Source: Pleurotus djamor (taxonomy: Eukaryota; Basidiomycota; Agaricomycetes; Agaricales; Pleurotaceae). From it: a stretch of DNA of 42,427 bases. Where the stretch lies: the NCBI GenBank assembly GCA_029747585.1, contig JAPEVF010000387.1:1-42427 (forward strand). Reading direction: 5' to 3'. Position 1 is the first letter of the stretch. The number at the start of each line of letters is the position of its first letter. Positions 23,485-33,970 of this stretch are shown here, piece after piece. The notes under the pieces were generated by a model. The model worked only from the letters and a program-made list of their open reading frames with translations. It ran no database searches and was not told where the DNA came from. The position numbers and the translations under genes are program-made.

Positions 23485-25609
23485 TCACAAGTTGGGAGGT
23501 ACATCCCGTTTCGATCCAGACATCCTCTCCTCCCTTGTTGACTGGACAATGGCGAGAACCTCACCACCGCGAGGTACAAGTCTACATCTAAACTTTGGCG
23601 GAGCACTATTCCAACGACCATGAATCCCTCATCAACCGCTCACGGCGAAGAAGACAGGCGAGTACTCACAGCAAAAGCCCATCAACATCCTCCGCGTTCA
23701 CGTCAGGTAGTAGAGCATCTCCCTTCTCATCCCGTTCGGGCAAGATTTGAAATGCCCAGAGGACTGAAGCAGCTTGAATGAAGAGGTTGCTATTGGCGAC
23801 ATAGCGGCCGACGCAAAGCCTGCGCGAGGAATCATGAACAGGCGAGATCTAGTACTGCGAGCGGTGTACTTACCGACGTCCAAAACCATAGGTAACGTGC
23901 CCTTCATCCTTCGTGGCGATGGTCGCAGGTGTTACTACCTTTCCCGTCGAATTTAGATACCGTTCAGGGTTGAACTCATGTGCGTCGTTGCCGTAAACGG
24001 CGGGATCCTGGTTGAGACCCCTGAAGTGTCGTCCTCAGTACGACTGATCACACCGACGCGAATACGGATTGAATGTCACTTACCAAGCGTTCGCGATCAC
24101 AATAGAATCCTTGGGTATCTGATACCCGTGATAAGTGTCTTCCCTGTCCAGACTATGGGGGAGACCCAGGGGAGGAACGGGACGCCAGCGCAAGACTTCC
24201 TTTACAATGGCTTGGATGTATGAAAGGTTGTCGAAGTCACCAAAAGTTGGCATTCGTGACTTCCCAACTACACGGTCGAGTTCTTCCTGAGCGGCGAATT
24301 GAACGGAGGGATGGAGTAGCATCGCCTGCATGAACCATAGCATGGTGATAGCCGTCTGAATATGATGAAAACGTCAAGATATAGAGTATGTTCGGCGAGT
24401 AGCTGGGGAATGTTACCGTATCAGAGCCGGCAAGGCTACTCATGTGGTCAGAATTATGAAAAGAGATGATACCTTCGGTTTTGCTGACGTACTAGAGTGT
24501 TCCCGCCGCCCACGTAGTTTCTTCTAACGACAAAGTCCCCTTTGAGCATTCTTGAAGAAGTCGAGTAGATATGCAGGGATGATGAGACCCCGCCTTCTGA
24601 AAGAAATCAACATTTCGCGTTACGGCAGCTTCGAGAGAAGAAAAACACATACTTCTCGAGCCGCTACTCCATCGAGTAGCTCTCTGAATTTAGCGGAGGT
24701 CTCAATGTGCCAACGCTCGGCATCCGTTCTCCAGGGACAGCTTGATGAAGGGAGTGTTAAATTCACGTATTTATTCACCAAGTATGCAGAGAGAACTTAC
24801 ATCCATCGCGGTAGGTACGTCATCCAGGTAAGGAACTCTACGTAGTGAGCTCCAGGACGTGCGGCGATTGCAAGGCGTTGGGCAGCACCCTCAATCCAAA
24901 TGATCATCGGGTCGTTCGAATCCAGTATCGGAGGAAGACCGTAGATTAACGAAATCATGAGTGAGGTAGTCGTTCGCCTGATGTGATGGAAGAAGTTGTC
25001 CGGCGATTCGAGGAAAGTAGAGATAAGAACAGAAGCTTCGAGCTCGAGCTGGGGAAAATATTCCTCATAGATATGAGGGCCGACGGCTCTAATAATTTCA
25101 ATGTGAGAGTTCCAGCGAAAGAAAGATGTGGATGAAAGAACAACAACTCACTCGTGAGCAGCGCGACGCATCCGCTTCCAGAGGTCACCGTACCGGGTGA
25201 TAGCCATCAGGTATCCCTTCGTCAATAATTCTCCAACGACGATATTCTTAGGGCGATTAGAATAGATGCTGTATCTTCGATCAAGGAGATCAGACGCGGC
25301 CTTGTGGCTGTTGAGGACTATTATTGGTTTACCCAGAACACTGAGGGATACGATCGGACCTAGAGTTTACTTCAGTCATACAGCACTTCGAGTCCGAGTC
25401 GAGTATCACGTATACAAACCATATTTCTGACCCCATACCGTCATCCGCCGCCATATGCTTTCGGTTTCGGTGAGTTGGAGGAGGTTTCCCAAGACGGGTA
25501 ACCGTGGAGGACCTGGAGGAAGATTCTCTTTGCGGGTAAACGAGTTCAACACGAATATAGATACGAAAAAGCCGAGAGCAAAAGGCATATGCGACCAAAG
25601 TAGGCCCAT
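23485..25609 (-). CDS. P450-1: full-length cytochrome P450 monooxygenase
   Basis: Haem-thiolate monooxygenase, probably anchored in the ER by its N-terminal helix and fed by P450 reductase; substrate unknown. Ten exons join in phase: 25420-25609, 25152-25359, 24801-25088, 24653-24740, 24493-24596, 24417-24438, 24084-24355, 23874-24020, 23670-23819, 23485-23605. They encode 529 aa, normal for fungal P450s. Motifs: N-terminal anchor then PPGPPRLPVLG (31-41), WxxxR helix-C region DLWKRMRR, I-helix AGSDTT (296-301), ExxR as EVLR (353-356), NPERYL, and haem loop FGRRLCVG with ligand Cys442. The 22-nt sixth exon supplies part of the I-helix. The sequence type resembles fungal enzymes often annotated O-methylsterigmatocystin oxidoreductase; that name does not predict the substrate. 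It lies between HET3 and HET4 on the same strand. Confidence 0.92.
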
Positions 25610-26390
25610 AGCAGAGTTGCGTGAAACTGGGGATACGAATAAGAAATCGATGAGACGATGGGTTTGGTTTATGAGGTATCTTGCCGTTCACGAGATGACA
25701 CCGCGTGTTAGCTAAAAGTACTCGATGTAGGTCAAATGTGTCCGTGCCAGACAAGCTGTGGGAAACTGTATGATGAGACGCACTTGACAGAGATCACCAA
25801 GACAAGCATGACAACTTCATGCTATCGCAGAGTCCATTGCGGAGTGCCCGATTTGTAGAAAGAGGTCGCCATCGGTGGGCCTTTCAAGTCCCATCATTGG
25901 AGTGGCGTATAAGGCTTTGATGATCGAGATTTATGTGGGATGAGATCTTGAAAGCAGAGATACGGGGCTCCGTAATATAATTTTAGGAAAAGTCAGCGCG
26001 TAAAAGTCCAGGGTGGAGCAGGCGAGCCGCGAGAGTCACACGCGTTTCTAGGAGATTCGAACACAGTAGTTAGCTCGAATAGCTTCCACTTAGTAGTGAG
26101 CCAGTCTCGGGGTACAAGAATGCCCAGTTGGGTTGCGAGTTGGACAACGGTTCGACTTGAGGCGAACCGCGTTTCGCGTCTGCCCCCCGTTTCTGGCAAG
26201 AAAGCAAATTAGGCAAAACTTTCGCACAAGGCTTCGGCGCCAAGGCCGAATCTTCATGTTTGTCTTCTCTTCTCTTAGGTCTCAAGCTCATTTTCACCGT
26301 CTGGGTTGTGGTTTTCCAGGTCTTCGTGATTAGTTCATGCACTACAGCACTCGCCCTATTTTCAGACATTGAACACCGTCTACTCGCTAT
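25610..26390. other. Spacer between P450-1 and HET4
   Basis: 781 bp that should hold the P450-1 promoter and the HET4 3' end. Open frames here are short and featureless. Nothing else is seen. Confidence 0.55.
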
Positions 26391-26821
26391 CTATATTATA
26401 TAAATCGTTTCGGGCACACGACTGAGGAGATCGTCGCTGGAGGGCAGCCCATCCAGGTGAAAACCGCAAGCGACGCGACGATATTGACGGGTATGTTCCC
26501 CACCAACCTTCTCCAGAATCACTGCGAGAACTCTGCTTTCTATATGATCACGAGGATAGGTCCCCAAGATGGCCAATTTGAAGGGCAAATTGAAATGGAC
26601 GTATTCAGGCATTGTTATCGAGATCACGATGCATCTCCCTGCGACTTCTCCATCGGGAGCAATATCATGAAGGATGACTGGGATTCGAAGGCCGGCGTTC
26701 GTAAAACTGAAAGAAAGATCAATATCGCTGGGATTATACTTGCCTACACGAGAATTCCATAGTTCTGAAGCGTTGACCGAGACGACTTTGTTGTGATAAC
26801 ACGGGAGGAGCTCTCCGTGAT

Positions 26822-26824
26822 ATT
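26822..26824. repeat. Target-site duplication ATT, left copy
   Basis: ATT directly precedes the left inverted repeat and is repeated at 27510-27512 after the right one. The 3-bp choice is supported because removing the element with one ATT restores an open HET4 frame, while a TA duplication would leave a stop. Confidence 0.75.
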
Positions 26825-27070
26825 AGGGACGTTCAAAGTTCGGCTAACGATCGTTTCGAAACGGTTGAAAACTGAAACGTTTTGATCCTGACGAGCGCTA
26901 ACGGGCGCTACCGCTTTCTCAACTTTGAAACCACCTTTTCGCCTTTCACAACGGAAGAGAACAACAGAACGAAACGGTTCAGGGCAAGTTGGTAGATGAG
27001 AACAATTTGACCACTTCGGGACGAGACCCTTTGATTGCTGGTTATATACTGCCAAGAGCGATCCACAGGT

Positions 27071-27168
27071 ACAGCTGTTTGGCCTAGCGGTTTACGCGTC
27101 TACCTTCTCATTTTGCACCCGAGAGGTACGAGAGTTCGATCCCGCAGCTATCCCTCATTGCCTTTTTT
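27071..27168 (+). ncRNA. tRNA-like (SINE-type) module with pol III A and B boxes and T-run
   Basis: TGGCCTAGCGG (27080-27090) matches the A-box consensus TRGCNNAGYGG exactly. AGTTCGATCCC (27133-27143) is a close B box (consensus GGTTCGANTCC). A T6 run at 27163-27168 could terminate pol III. An acceptor-stem-like AGCT pair flanks the module, but the anticodon arm does not fold convincingly. I call it tRNA-derived rather than a working tRNA. Confidence 0.6.
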
Positions 27169-27199
27169 CTTTCTGCAGCAACGTTTGGAAGAGCGGGAT

Positions 27200-27275
27200 T
27201 GCTGGGATTTGAACTCACGTCGCTTGCATAGTCAAAAATTGAAAGTGGCGATAAAACCGTTGAGCCAAAACGCCA
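27200..27275 (-). ncRNA. Second tRNA-like module, opposite strand
   Basis: On the minus strand TGGCTCAACGG (27257-27267) matches the A box with one mismatch and AGTTCAAATCC (27205-27215) matches the B box with two. It converges on the plus-strand module, with the T-run between them. Stem pairing is poor, so this is a decayed tRNA-derived sequence. Confidence 0.5.
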
Positions 27276-27509
27276 TTACTACGAGGTGCACTAGAACATT
27301 GATAGCACGTGGAAAAATGGTTCGCTGACAAAGTGAGAAACCCCTTCCTATCTTGGCTGGCTGACTCATTGGGCAGATCAGACCCCACGAGCGCGCACAA
27401 CGTCGTTTCCTGGCGCTAACGGCTCGGCTAACGCGGCGAACCGAGGCACAAAATCGTTTTTCGTTGCGACCGTTTCGAAACGATCGTTAGCCGAACTTTG
27501 AACGTCCCT

Positions 27510-27512
27510 ATT
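27510..27512. repeat. Target-site duplication ATT, right copy
   Basis: Matches 26822-26824 on the other side of the transposon. Confidence 0.75.
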
Positions 27513-28767
27513 TGTACGTGAAGGGGTTCCTTGGGAGCATCGAGTTGAACTGGGAAGGTTGGCTGAGCTCATTGTCCCAGAAAAAAATATTCCGCTCGTT
27601 ACTCTCCTCCACGCACGCACGCTGTAAGCGGTATAAAGCCCGTTCTTTGCCTTCACCATACGCAGCGGTGAGTGAGACTCCGAGGAGGCCTAAGAGGCAG
27701 TATGCGGCGTCTTCGGGAACTGTCGTCTTCCGCGCAATCATGTACGTGAACAGTCTTCTGGCGTTGGCTGGAGATGGCTCATACGCAGTGATATCATCAA
27801 AAGATATACCTATTCGGTGTCTACCATGAGCAAGAAAGTCAATTAGAGTAAAAAGTTAGACGAACCAGCCCATGATCCAACATACTCCAATGGACGTTCG
27901 TCAAATTCGAAATTCTCAACCCTGTCGGAACTTTCGGCGTGGACTTCATCATCTATCATCTCTGGCTCTAGCGCCCCAAAATTCCTCGAAGTGAATTTCC
28001 GTACGCCATCAAAGCCTGGATGATGATTGGTGGATGGTTGTTCCAAGTCGTTATTGCTAGGTGCGAAGAGTCTCTGCCATTGTCGTCCAAAGAAAACAAT
28101 TCGTTTCGGAGCAAGCAGCTCCTGTAACGTCCACCCTCGTGTCAACCACCGATCAAAGGGGATTGACTCTGGTGAATCGGCGTCGAGATAGACAAAGCAC
28201 ACATACGACATCCGGTACCATGTAAACATCGAGAGGATAGACTCGTCCAGTTCGCTGCTGCTAGATTTATCGATACATGCCGTATCAAGGCATGCATACC
28301 GGCATCCATAGTCAACGGCAGCGCGAATGAATCCAACGAACTTGGCGCTGTCTGTGAGAACTTGGGCTCCGCTGAGTATGCTTTGGTAACTCAGTTCATT
28401 CGATCCCCAAACGTGTGAGAGGATCGCGAATTTGGTGTAGGATAGGACGAGGCGTTTGATCTCATGTGCATCAAGATAATCACCAGCGGGCCCTTCTGGA
28501 CGTGAAGAGCCGGTGGATCTGGATCGGGGCACTGTCTGCCTCTGGAGCATGAGGTCTTTTACAGTGTCACGGACCTCGTTTCGGGAGACAAACCGCTCGG
28601 AAAAAGTGTCGTAGAGTCGGATTGGAAGGGTCGAACATCGTTGTGAGACAACATCATGGATAAAGTTGTTTACATCCTAGATTGGGTATTGTTCAGAGAA
28701 AACCGCCGGAAAGCCAAAGAAAGAACACGCTTACTCTTTCCTTAAGACGGGGACGCACTTTAGACAT

Positions 28768-29190
28768 ACATGATGGACGTTAAACGTTGAGGATCTTTAG
28801 TTTTGAGCGTTTGAATTCCTTGTTGGTGATTATCAAAGATAAGTTCGTGATCGGCTGTGGCGTCTACTGTAAGGTCCTCTCTTCCTGCACTCCACGGGCG
28901 AATTGTCCGTCACCGATTCCTTGTTTGGATGTGCAGGTTGCGTACAGGCCGCGCTGCCGATTTTGACAACCGTTTATAATTCGCAGGTAAGCATCCTGTA
29001 TTTGCTAAGTGGTAAAGCATCAACCCATTTTCTAAGATAATTGGCAACTGTACAATCAAATCCAAATTAATCGATTCGTGCGGGATAGGGCCTCGAAACG
29101 TCCGATTGAACGAACCGCCCCCTCGACTTCAGAATATCCACGGTAAGCTCAAAGAGATTCATCGTCGCGTGCTAGAAATAGTGTAGTAGG
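28768..29190. other. Spacer upstream of HET4
   Basis: 423 bp between the HET4 start and the stop of the membrane-protein gene. It should contain the HET4 promoter. No element is recognised. Confidence 0.55.
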
Positions 29191-30535
29191 TCAACGGAGA
29201 ACGAAAGGAGGACTCGATATGGATGAAGGATACCGATATCGAGGCTGGCGTTGGACAGTCAGCGGCCGTTGAGTATAAAGATACGGGTAGCTGTGGGTCC
29301 ATCAATCAGCCTCACTGACCACGAAAAACAAACGAAGGAACACTCACCCAGGCTGGGGATTATGATAATATCCAATTGGCAGTTGCACACGTGAGTGATA
29401 ATCATGCGCATCCATCACTTTCGTTCCCAAAGTCTGTCCCATATACCTCCACGCCGGAGCCATAAGTGATTCATACAACCTCTGATACAACCCAGCCGTC
29501 GACGCTGATACCTGCACCAGATCCCCAAGATGATACATCGCCTGCTGGAACACCGCACTCGCCGCTCCAAAATCCAAAAAGAACCCAAGTACACCCATCG
29601 AAGTGGTAATCAACACCGGTATAATCGTATCCTGGATATGTCGTTTCGGGAGTGGATACTGGCCGCGTACCGCCCACTCCCTTTCGAGGAGATGGAGCTT
29701 TTGCTTTTCGACGTCGAGCGTTCGGAGGCCTATGGCTGAGCTGAAGAGGGAAAGACCCATGGTGACGAGGGACATGGTCACGCCGCCGATTATTTGGACT
29801 TTGGAGGTAGCGATTGCGCGGCGTTTGCGGTAGATGTTGAGGGCGAGCTGTTGGAGGGAGTATGTCGGGTGAGAGATTTTGGCGGCATATTGGGTAGAGT
29901 CGAAATGGACGTTCTCGATGAGCTTGGTCATGAGAAACGGTTCGGCGGATCGATGATGAGGAATTAAGTGGAGTTGGTTTTCGACGGAGGGATTGCGATT
30001 ACTGTGAGGAAGCCAAGAAGAAGGAACGGAGAATTTTCGACGGTTTTGTTCTCGAAGCATGAGTAAAGCGAGGCCTTGAAGGGCTCATGACGCTGGACAC
30101 ACAATTACAAAATTATAGCGGCGACCCGAGCTGTGGGGTTGAAGCTCCTGCAAGAGCTCGCTTGTAGGCGAGCTGTGATATAGAAAGGTACCTGACACGA
30201 GCATCGTGACGTCGGAGGGAGTGAGGTAAACGGCGAGGAGAGTTCCGGAGATTTGTAGGTACTGAGCTCGAGGACTTGTGATTCATGGTATATACTCGAG
30301 GCATGACGGGCTTTGAGGAGGAAGGAAGCGTCTTCTGCTTGATTCCAGATCGATTTCTCTTGCCTAAGAGATGGAGGGAATGACAGTCAGTGGCGGTCGT
30401 GACTCAAATGCAAATTGTAGGTCATACCTTCCCTCCAGGCATGCAACGATCGAAAAGGCAGTTTCCTGCGCTGATACCCGTGCTTTCGGCGTAGCGAGAG
30501 TGATGGTGGCTTAGATCGTGATTGGGCAGTATCAT
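29191..30535 (-). CDS. Putative multi-exon membrane protein of unknown function
   Basis: The firm part is exon 29348-29922 joined to 29191-29290 through a GTGAGT...CCACAG intron. It encodes a basic stretch (NIYRKRRAIATSK), two hydrophobic segments (near residues 165-187, containing GGVTMSLVTMGLSLFSSAIG, and near 221-245, containing IIPVLITTSMGVLGFF), and an Arg/Pro/Tyr-rich tail. Upstream exons that stay in phase are 30428-30535 (ATG at 30533-30535), 30192-30356 and 30003-30092, giving 345 aa. The 30192-30356 exon reads like real protein (SIWNQAEDASFLLKARHASS) but needs the second of two possible acceptors. A simpler alternative starts at ATG 30060 and reads straight through to the last intron (270 aa). 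I do not recognise the family. Confidence 0.6.
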
Positions 30536-33500
30536 TCTCAAAGCCTCACTGAGTGTCCCTCCTTCTGGGGCGCGAGGTAAGCGAAATTTGTGGGTTTCAA
30601 TTTAGACGTGTAGCATTCCGGGTCGTTTGTGAGGCGTTAACAATTTGTACTGAGCTCAACAAGACCCAGCGACCCGTTTCATTTGGGTTTCTCGACAATT
30701 GTGGTGTGCTTGGATCGTAGGCAGGAGGGAGTTGGAAGGAAAGAGTGCTTAGTTTGTGAAGGAAATAGCCGAGCCTCTTTTCCGGGTAATTATTTCCCAC
30801 GTGGTTCAAACTTGAGTCTGGCGTCGGGATTGACCACCCTCCAAACGTTCTGGTTCCATGGATCCGACAGCCCGAAAATCGACTCCACTACTTCTGTAAT
30901 TACCCACTTTGATCTCAAAACTCCCCCAAACCAAGACTTTTCCAGCTCTTCCTCGCCTTTTTTGTCCCTGTTTCCCCGCATCAAGCATCAAGTCTTGTAC
31001 GCGTGGAGAACACGATAGCGTGCCTATACTTCGTTGAACCGTCGCCAATAAGCAGGAGGTCTCGAAGCACAAGACGGGCATGTATGCAGTTACTGGCCTG
31101 TAAGCTACCTTCGCCGTCTCAGCCTATCTCTTCTTAGTAGCCCATACTCATCGGTTCAATCGTTCTTATCCAGACGTTCAAGAATGTATCCAACCCTCGC
31201 GCGGGTCATCTTCTAGACTTTGGAACGCGAAAAACATCGAGACGAAGGCCTCCCTCCAAGAGATACGCTCAGAGACATAACATCGGCATTGCAACCCCCC
31301 AGCCTTCCACCTTTCATCTGGCATCTAGGCGACGGAGTATCGATTGAGGGGATGCTTTAGGCTCAAGAATGCGCGAAGGGTATGTCAAGTATGTGGGTAT
31401 TCCGTGCGTCTTTTTCTTCCATTCTTCCATGCCCTTCCTTCTAACATCCCTCCTTGCAGTCGCCCATCACATCTTTCCTGCGTTGACGCGGTGTCAGCAC
31501 TGTTGGTGTTTACCCTCACTATCTGCTACTCGGTCGCCCCACAACAAAGATGCTACAAAATCTTGAACGTATTGCCGACTACACACAACCCACCTCTCCC
31601 TTCCACGACATCGCTCGTATCCTACATCCTACCCCGTCGACCTGGTGATCGTAATCATTCAAGTCGACGCGCCAATGCGTCAGGCTCATATCACAGGGAT
31701 TTTCCTCCTCGAACTTCTACCAGAGCTGAAGATCCTACTGCGGGTTGCCATTCGAAGCGCGCGTGTTCGTGCTACCTCCCCAGCTACCCATATTCCTCTC
31801 GAACTTAACACCTCCGACCGTCTCTACCTCCATGTCCCGGACTTTGCCCTCTCATCAATGGCTCTCGATGTTGGTCGTTGGTCTCGCGTTGGATATGGGA
31901 TGTAGGATGGGTTTCAGAGTTCGTTGGAATGGGGAAGGGGAGAGACACCCGGAGGACGTCCAGCTCGCATCACGGCCACGTCGGCGTCGCCACCACGTTG
32001 TCGTTGATGTCAATCTATTGCTCCCTCGCTGCCCCGTAGCTTGAGGACAGTGTATGTGCCGTTCACCTCCGATGATCGTCACTCCACTGGCATCAGCTTT
32101 CTCATCAGACTTGACCTTCCTCCCTCCTGTCTCGTCGGTTTTGCAATACGGTGGCGCATTTTAGGTTGGACATGGAGGACTGTCATGAAGAGAGGTGGTG
32201 GAGGTGAGGGCGATGGAGGTATGGACTTGATGAAGATGTACGATGGGTTCGTTATGTTAGGAAGGATAGGACGGGAATGGAGAGGTTGAAGGGAGGAGTG
32301 TTGTCACCGTTCTCCGTTGCTACCCTGCACGATGCGTAAAGGGACACGACAAAATCGTGAACGCGGAGATCCTATCCGCCAATACCCATTGCTCTTCCTC
32401 CCGGCGACCAATACCAGTTGGACTGGTGTCTCCTCGGAACGCCCTCAATACCGCTCCCAGCCTCTTCACCCTGGATGAGCGCTGCTACTCGTGGGGATCA
32501 CACCTCACGCGCTCTGGGATATGGGACATAGGTTTATGGACGTGGCTGATCTAGACCCAGATGAAGATCACGGACGCACCGAACGACCAACTCGTGGCAC
32601 CTTTGACACCAGATACCTACTGCCACCATCTTGGACATCGTATCATTGCCTTCAACACCCTCCTTCTAGCTTCGAGAACGGCGACCCCATGCATATCTGA
32701 ACAAGGGACACGAGTTTCCCCGCTGCCATCGCGACTGTCGTAGTTTCGTCAGCTCGCGCTGCGACCGCTTCTTCAAGCTCCTCTCGTGGGTCGGGAATTC
32801 TTTCTGCAGTCATGGCAGGGCTAAGGAGTGAACGTAACATGCGTAGGGGATGTCGATGGGCAAGGAGAAGACGGCAGTGCCACTGCTGATGGATCCCACC
32901 TATATTTCAGCTGCCCCTTCCCCACGATTTCGTCGCTGGGCTCAGGGCTCGGACGATGAAGATGCTGGGCGATTCCTATCCACTGTTACCACCGCCTCAT
33001 ACCAACTGGATCTTACCGTTCCCGAGAACCTACCTAGACGTCGAGGAAGGGGGACGCATTCAAAGAGAACCATGAGCTCGATTCTCCCATGGCATCACCC
33101 ACCACTTGCAATCTTGGGTAATTGTTCTTATCTCGTCTCCCCGCTCCTTCGGGAGCATGACGAATTGAGGAGTTCCTACCCAAAGCTCAAACGATATCGT
33201 CTGAGTCCTCGACGCTGGGGGGAGATGGCTGCTCCACTCAATCTACATCGAATCACTCATCATATTTGTTGGGGTCAGTCCTGACTCCTGGACGTTGATC
33301 ACCTCGTTCAATGAGAATGGGGAAGCGTGCAGCCCACGCTGTAGAGGCGATTGCGACTGGACGATGAAAGGATGAGGTAGAATGGATGAGCGGGGAGGAG
33401 CTGGTTATATTGTCGTCAGTTGGTTTCAACGCCCGCTTGACTTCCCAACCCACTAGCTCGTCGTCTCGTACGCTGTCGAGAGCTACTCTGGTCCTCAGCA

Positions 33501-33970
33501 CACCGTTTCATGGTGCCCGAAAATGAAAGGAACAATGATATCGCAGCCACTAGTCGTCGATCAGGGATTGCTCGAGACTTGCTCAAGACGGATCATCATT
33601 AGCCTAACTCACCTCGAGTTCTTCCTTCCTTAGACACGAAATACATAGGAATTTGACTTGCAATACTTCATGGACTTTGCTTCGTTGGTTCGTACGCTAT
33701 AGCCATAATTCCCTCGACCTTCTTTCCCCCATTTTCGTAGTTGTACTTGCAGTTATGTCTCTCTCTTCGAGTTCATTTGGTGGTCATGTTTTGTAGTCAT
33801 TCCTTAATCATGAAAAGCCATCAGAGTAGACCTCCAGTGTACTTACTATAGTGACAGTGTCCATGGCCGGTAACCAATTCACAACGCGCGCTCCGCCGAG
33901 AAAAATTCCAAGCCAGCTGCCGACTCTCCTTCCTAACTTGCTAACATCCACGCAAGGTGGTACATCAGTG
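30536..33970. other. Region without a confident gene
   Basis: Open frames are short and shift often. On the plus strand between about 31365 and 32040 there are protein-like pieces in two frames, for example APMRQAHITGIFLLELLPEL (near 31670-31730) and VFVLPPQLPIFLSNL (near 31763-31807), with an ATG and a GTATGT donor at 31369-31385. These may be a decayed gene. On the minus strand near 33420-33490 a short charged stretch (SVRDDELVGWEVKRALKP) also looks coding. None could be assembled into a gene. Confidence 0.4.

Larger units (their letters stand above)
26825..27509. mobile_element. 685-bp non-autonomous TIR transposon (MITE-like) inserted in HET4
   Basis: The terminal inverted repeats are 41 bp and perfect: 26825-26865 (starting AGGGACGTTCAAAG) and its reverse complement at 27469-27509. 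Each arm is itself rich in dyad symmetry (AACGATCGTT, CGTTTCGAAACG). The 3-bp ATT flanking repeat marks the insertion. There is no transposase-like frame, so it must have been moved in trans. Motifs such as CGCTAACG recur inside both ends. The ends do not start CACTA. A 3-bp target repeat would suit PIF/Harbinger-type elements, but the superfamily is not assigned. The perfect repeats and clean target site indicate recent insertion. The centre carries two tRNA-like modules. Confidence 0.9.
26391..28767 (-). pseudogene. HET4: HET-domain gene interrupted by a transposon
   Basis: Fourth HET paralogue. Exon 1 is 28735-28767 (ATG at 28765-28767, donor GTAAGC). Exon 2 is 27866-28676. Exon 3 starts at 27809 and is cut by the 685-bp element at 26825-27509, with the remainder at 26391-26821. 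All HET signatures are present: FAILSHVWG, CRYACLDTACIDKSSSSE, SILSMFTWYR, RGWTLQELLAPKR, PEDAAYCLLGLLG, YGEG, NERNIFFWD. After the insert come FTNAGLRIPVILH, KLAILGTY and the terminal PETIYII. Omitting the element and one ATT target copy leaves 525 codons with no stop, so apart from the insertion the gene is undamaged. With the insert, translation stops right after FTYK, losing the C-terminal module. I infer loss of full-length function in this strain; a truncated HET protein might still be made. Confidence 0.88.

Noticed and set aside
24440..24600. Apparent frameshift in the middle of P450-1
   Set aside because: It disappears once the donor after CGAGAA (24652) and the 22-nt exon at 24417-24438 are recognised; all ten exons then join in phase to a normal-length P450.
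27071..27275. Functional tRNA genes
   Set aside because: A and B boxes are present, but the anticodon arms and acceptor stems do not pair properly in either module.
26825..27509. Transposase fragment inside the element (frame at 26744-27055, -)
   Set aside because: The frame starts in the element and runs out into HET4, with no transposase motif.
26823..27511. TA target-site duplication (Tc1/mariner-type) for the transposon
   Set aside because: It fits the flanks, but removing the element with one TA leaves a stop codon in HET4. ATT gives an uninterrupted frame and equally perfect inverted repeats.
30192..30262. Membrane-spanning exon YLQISGTLLAVYLTPSDV in the gene upstream of HET4
   Set aside because: It reads well and has an upstream CAG, but its phase does not fit the downstream exon, whereas the overlapping frame does.
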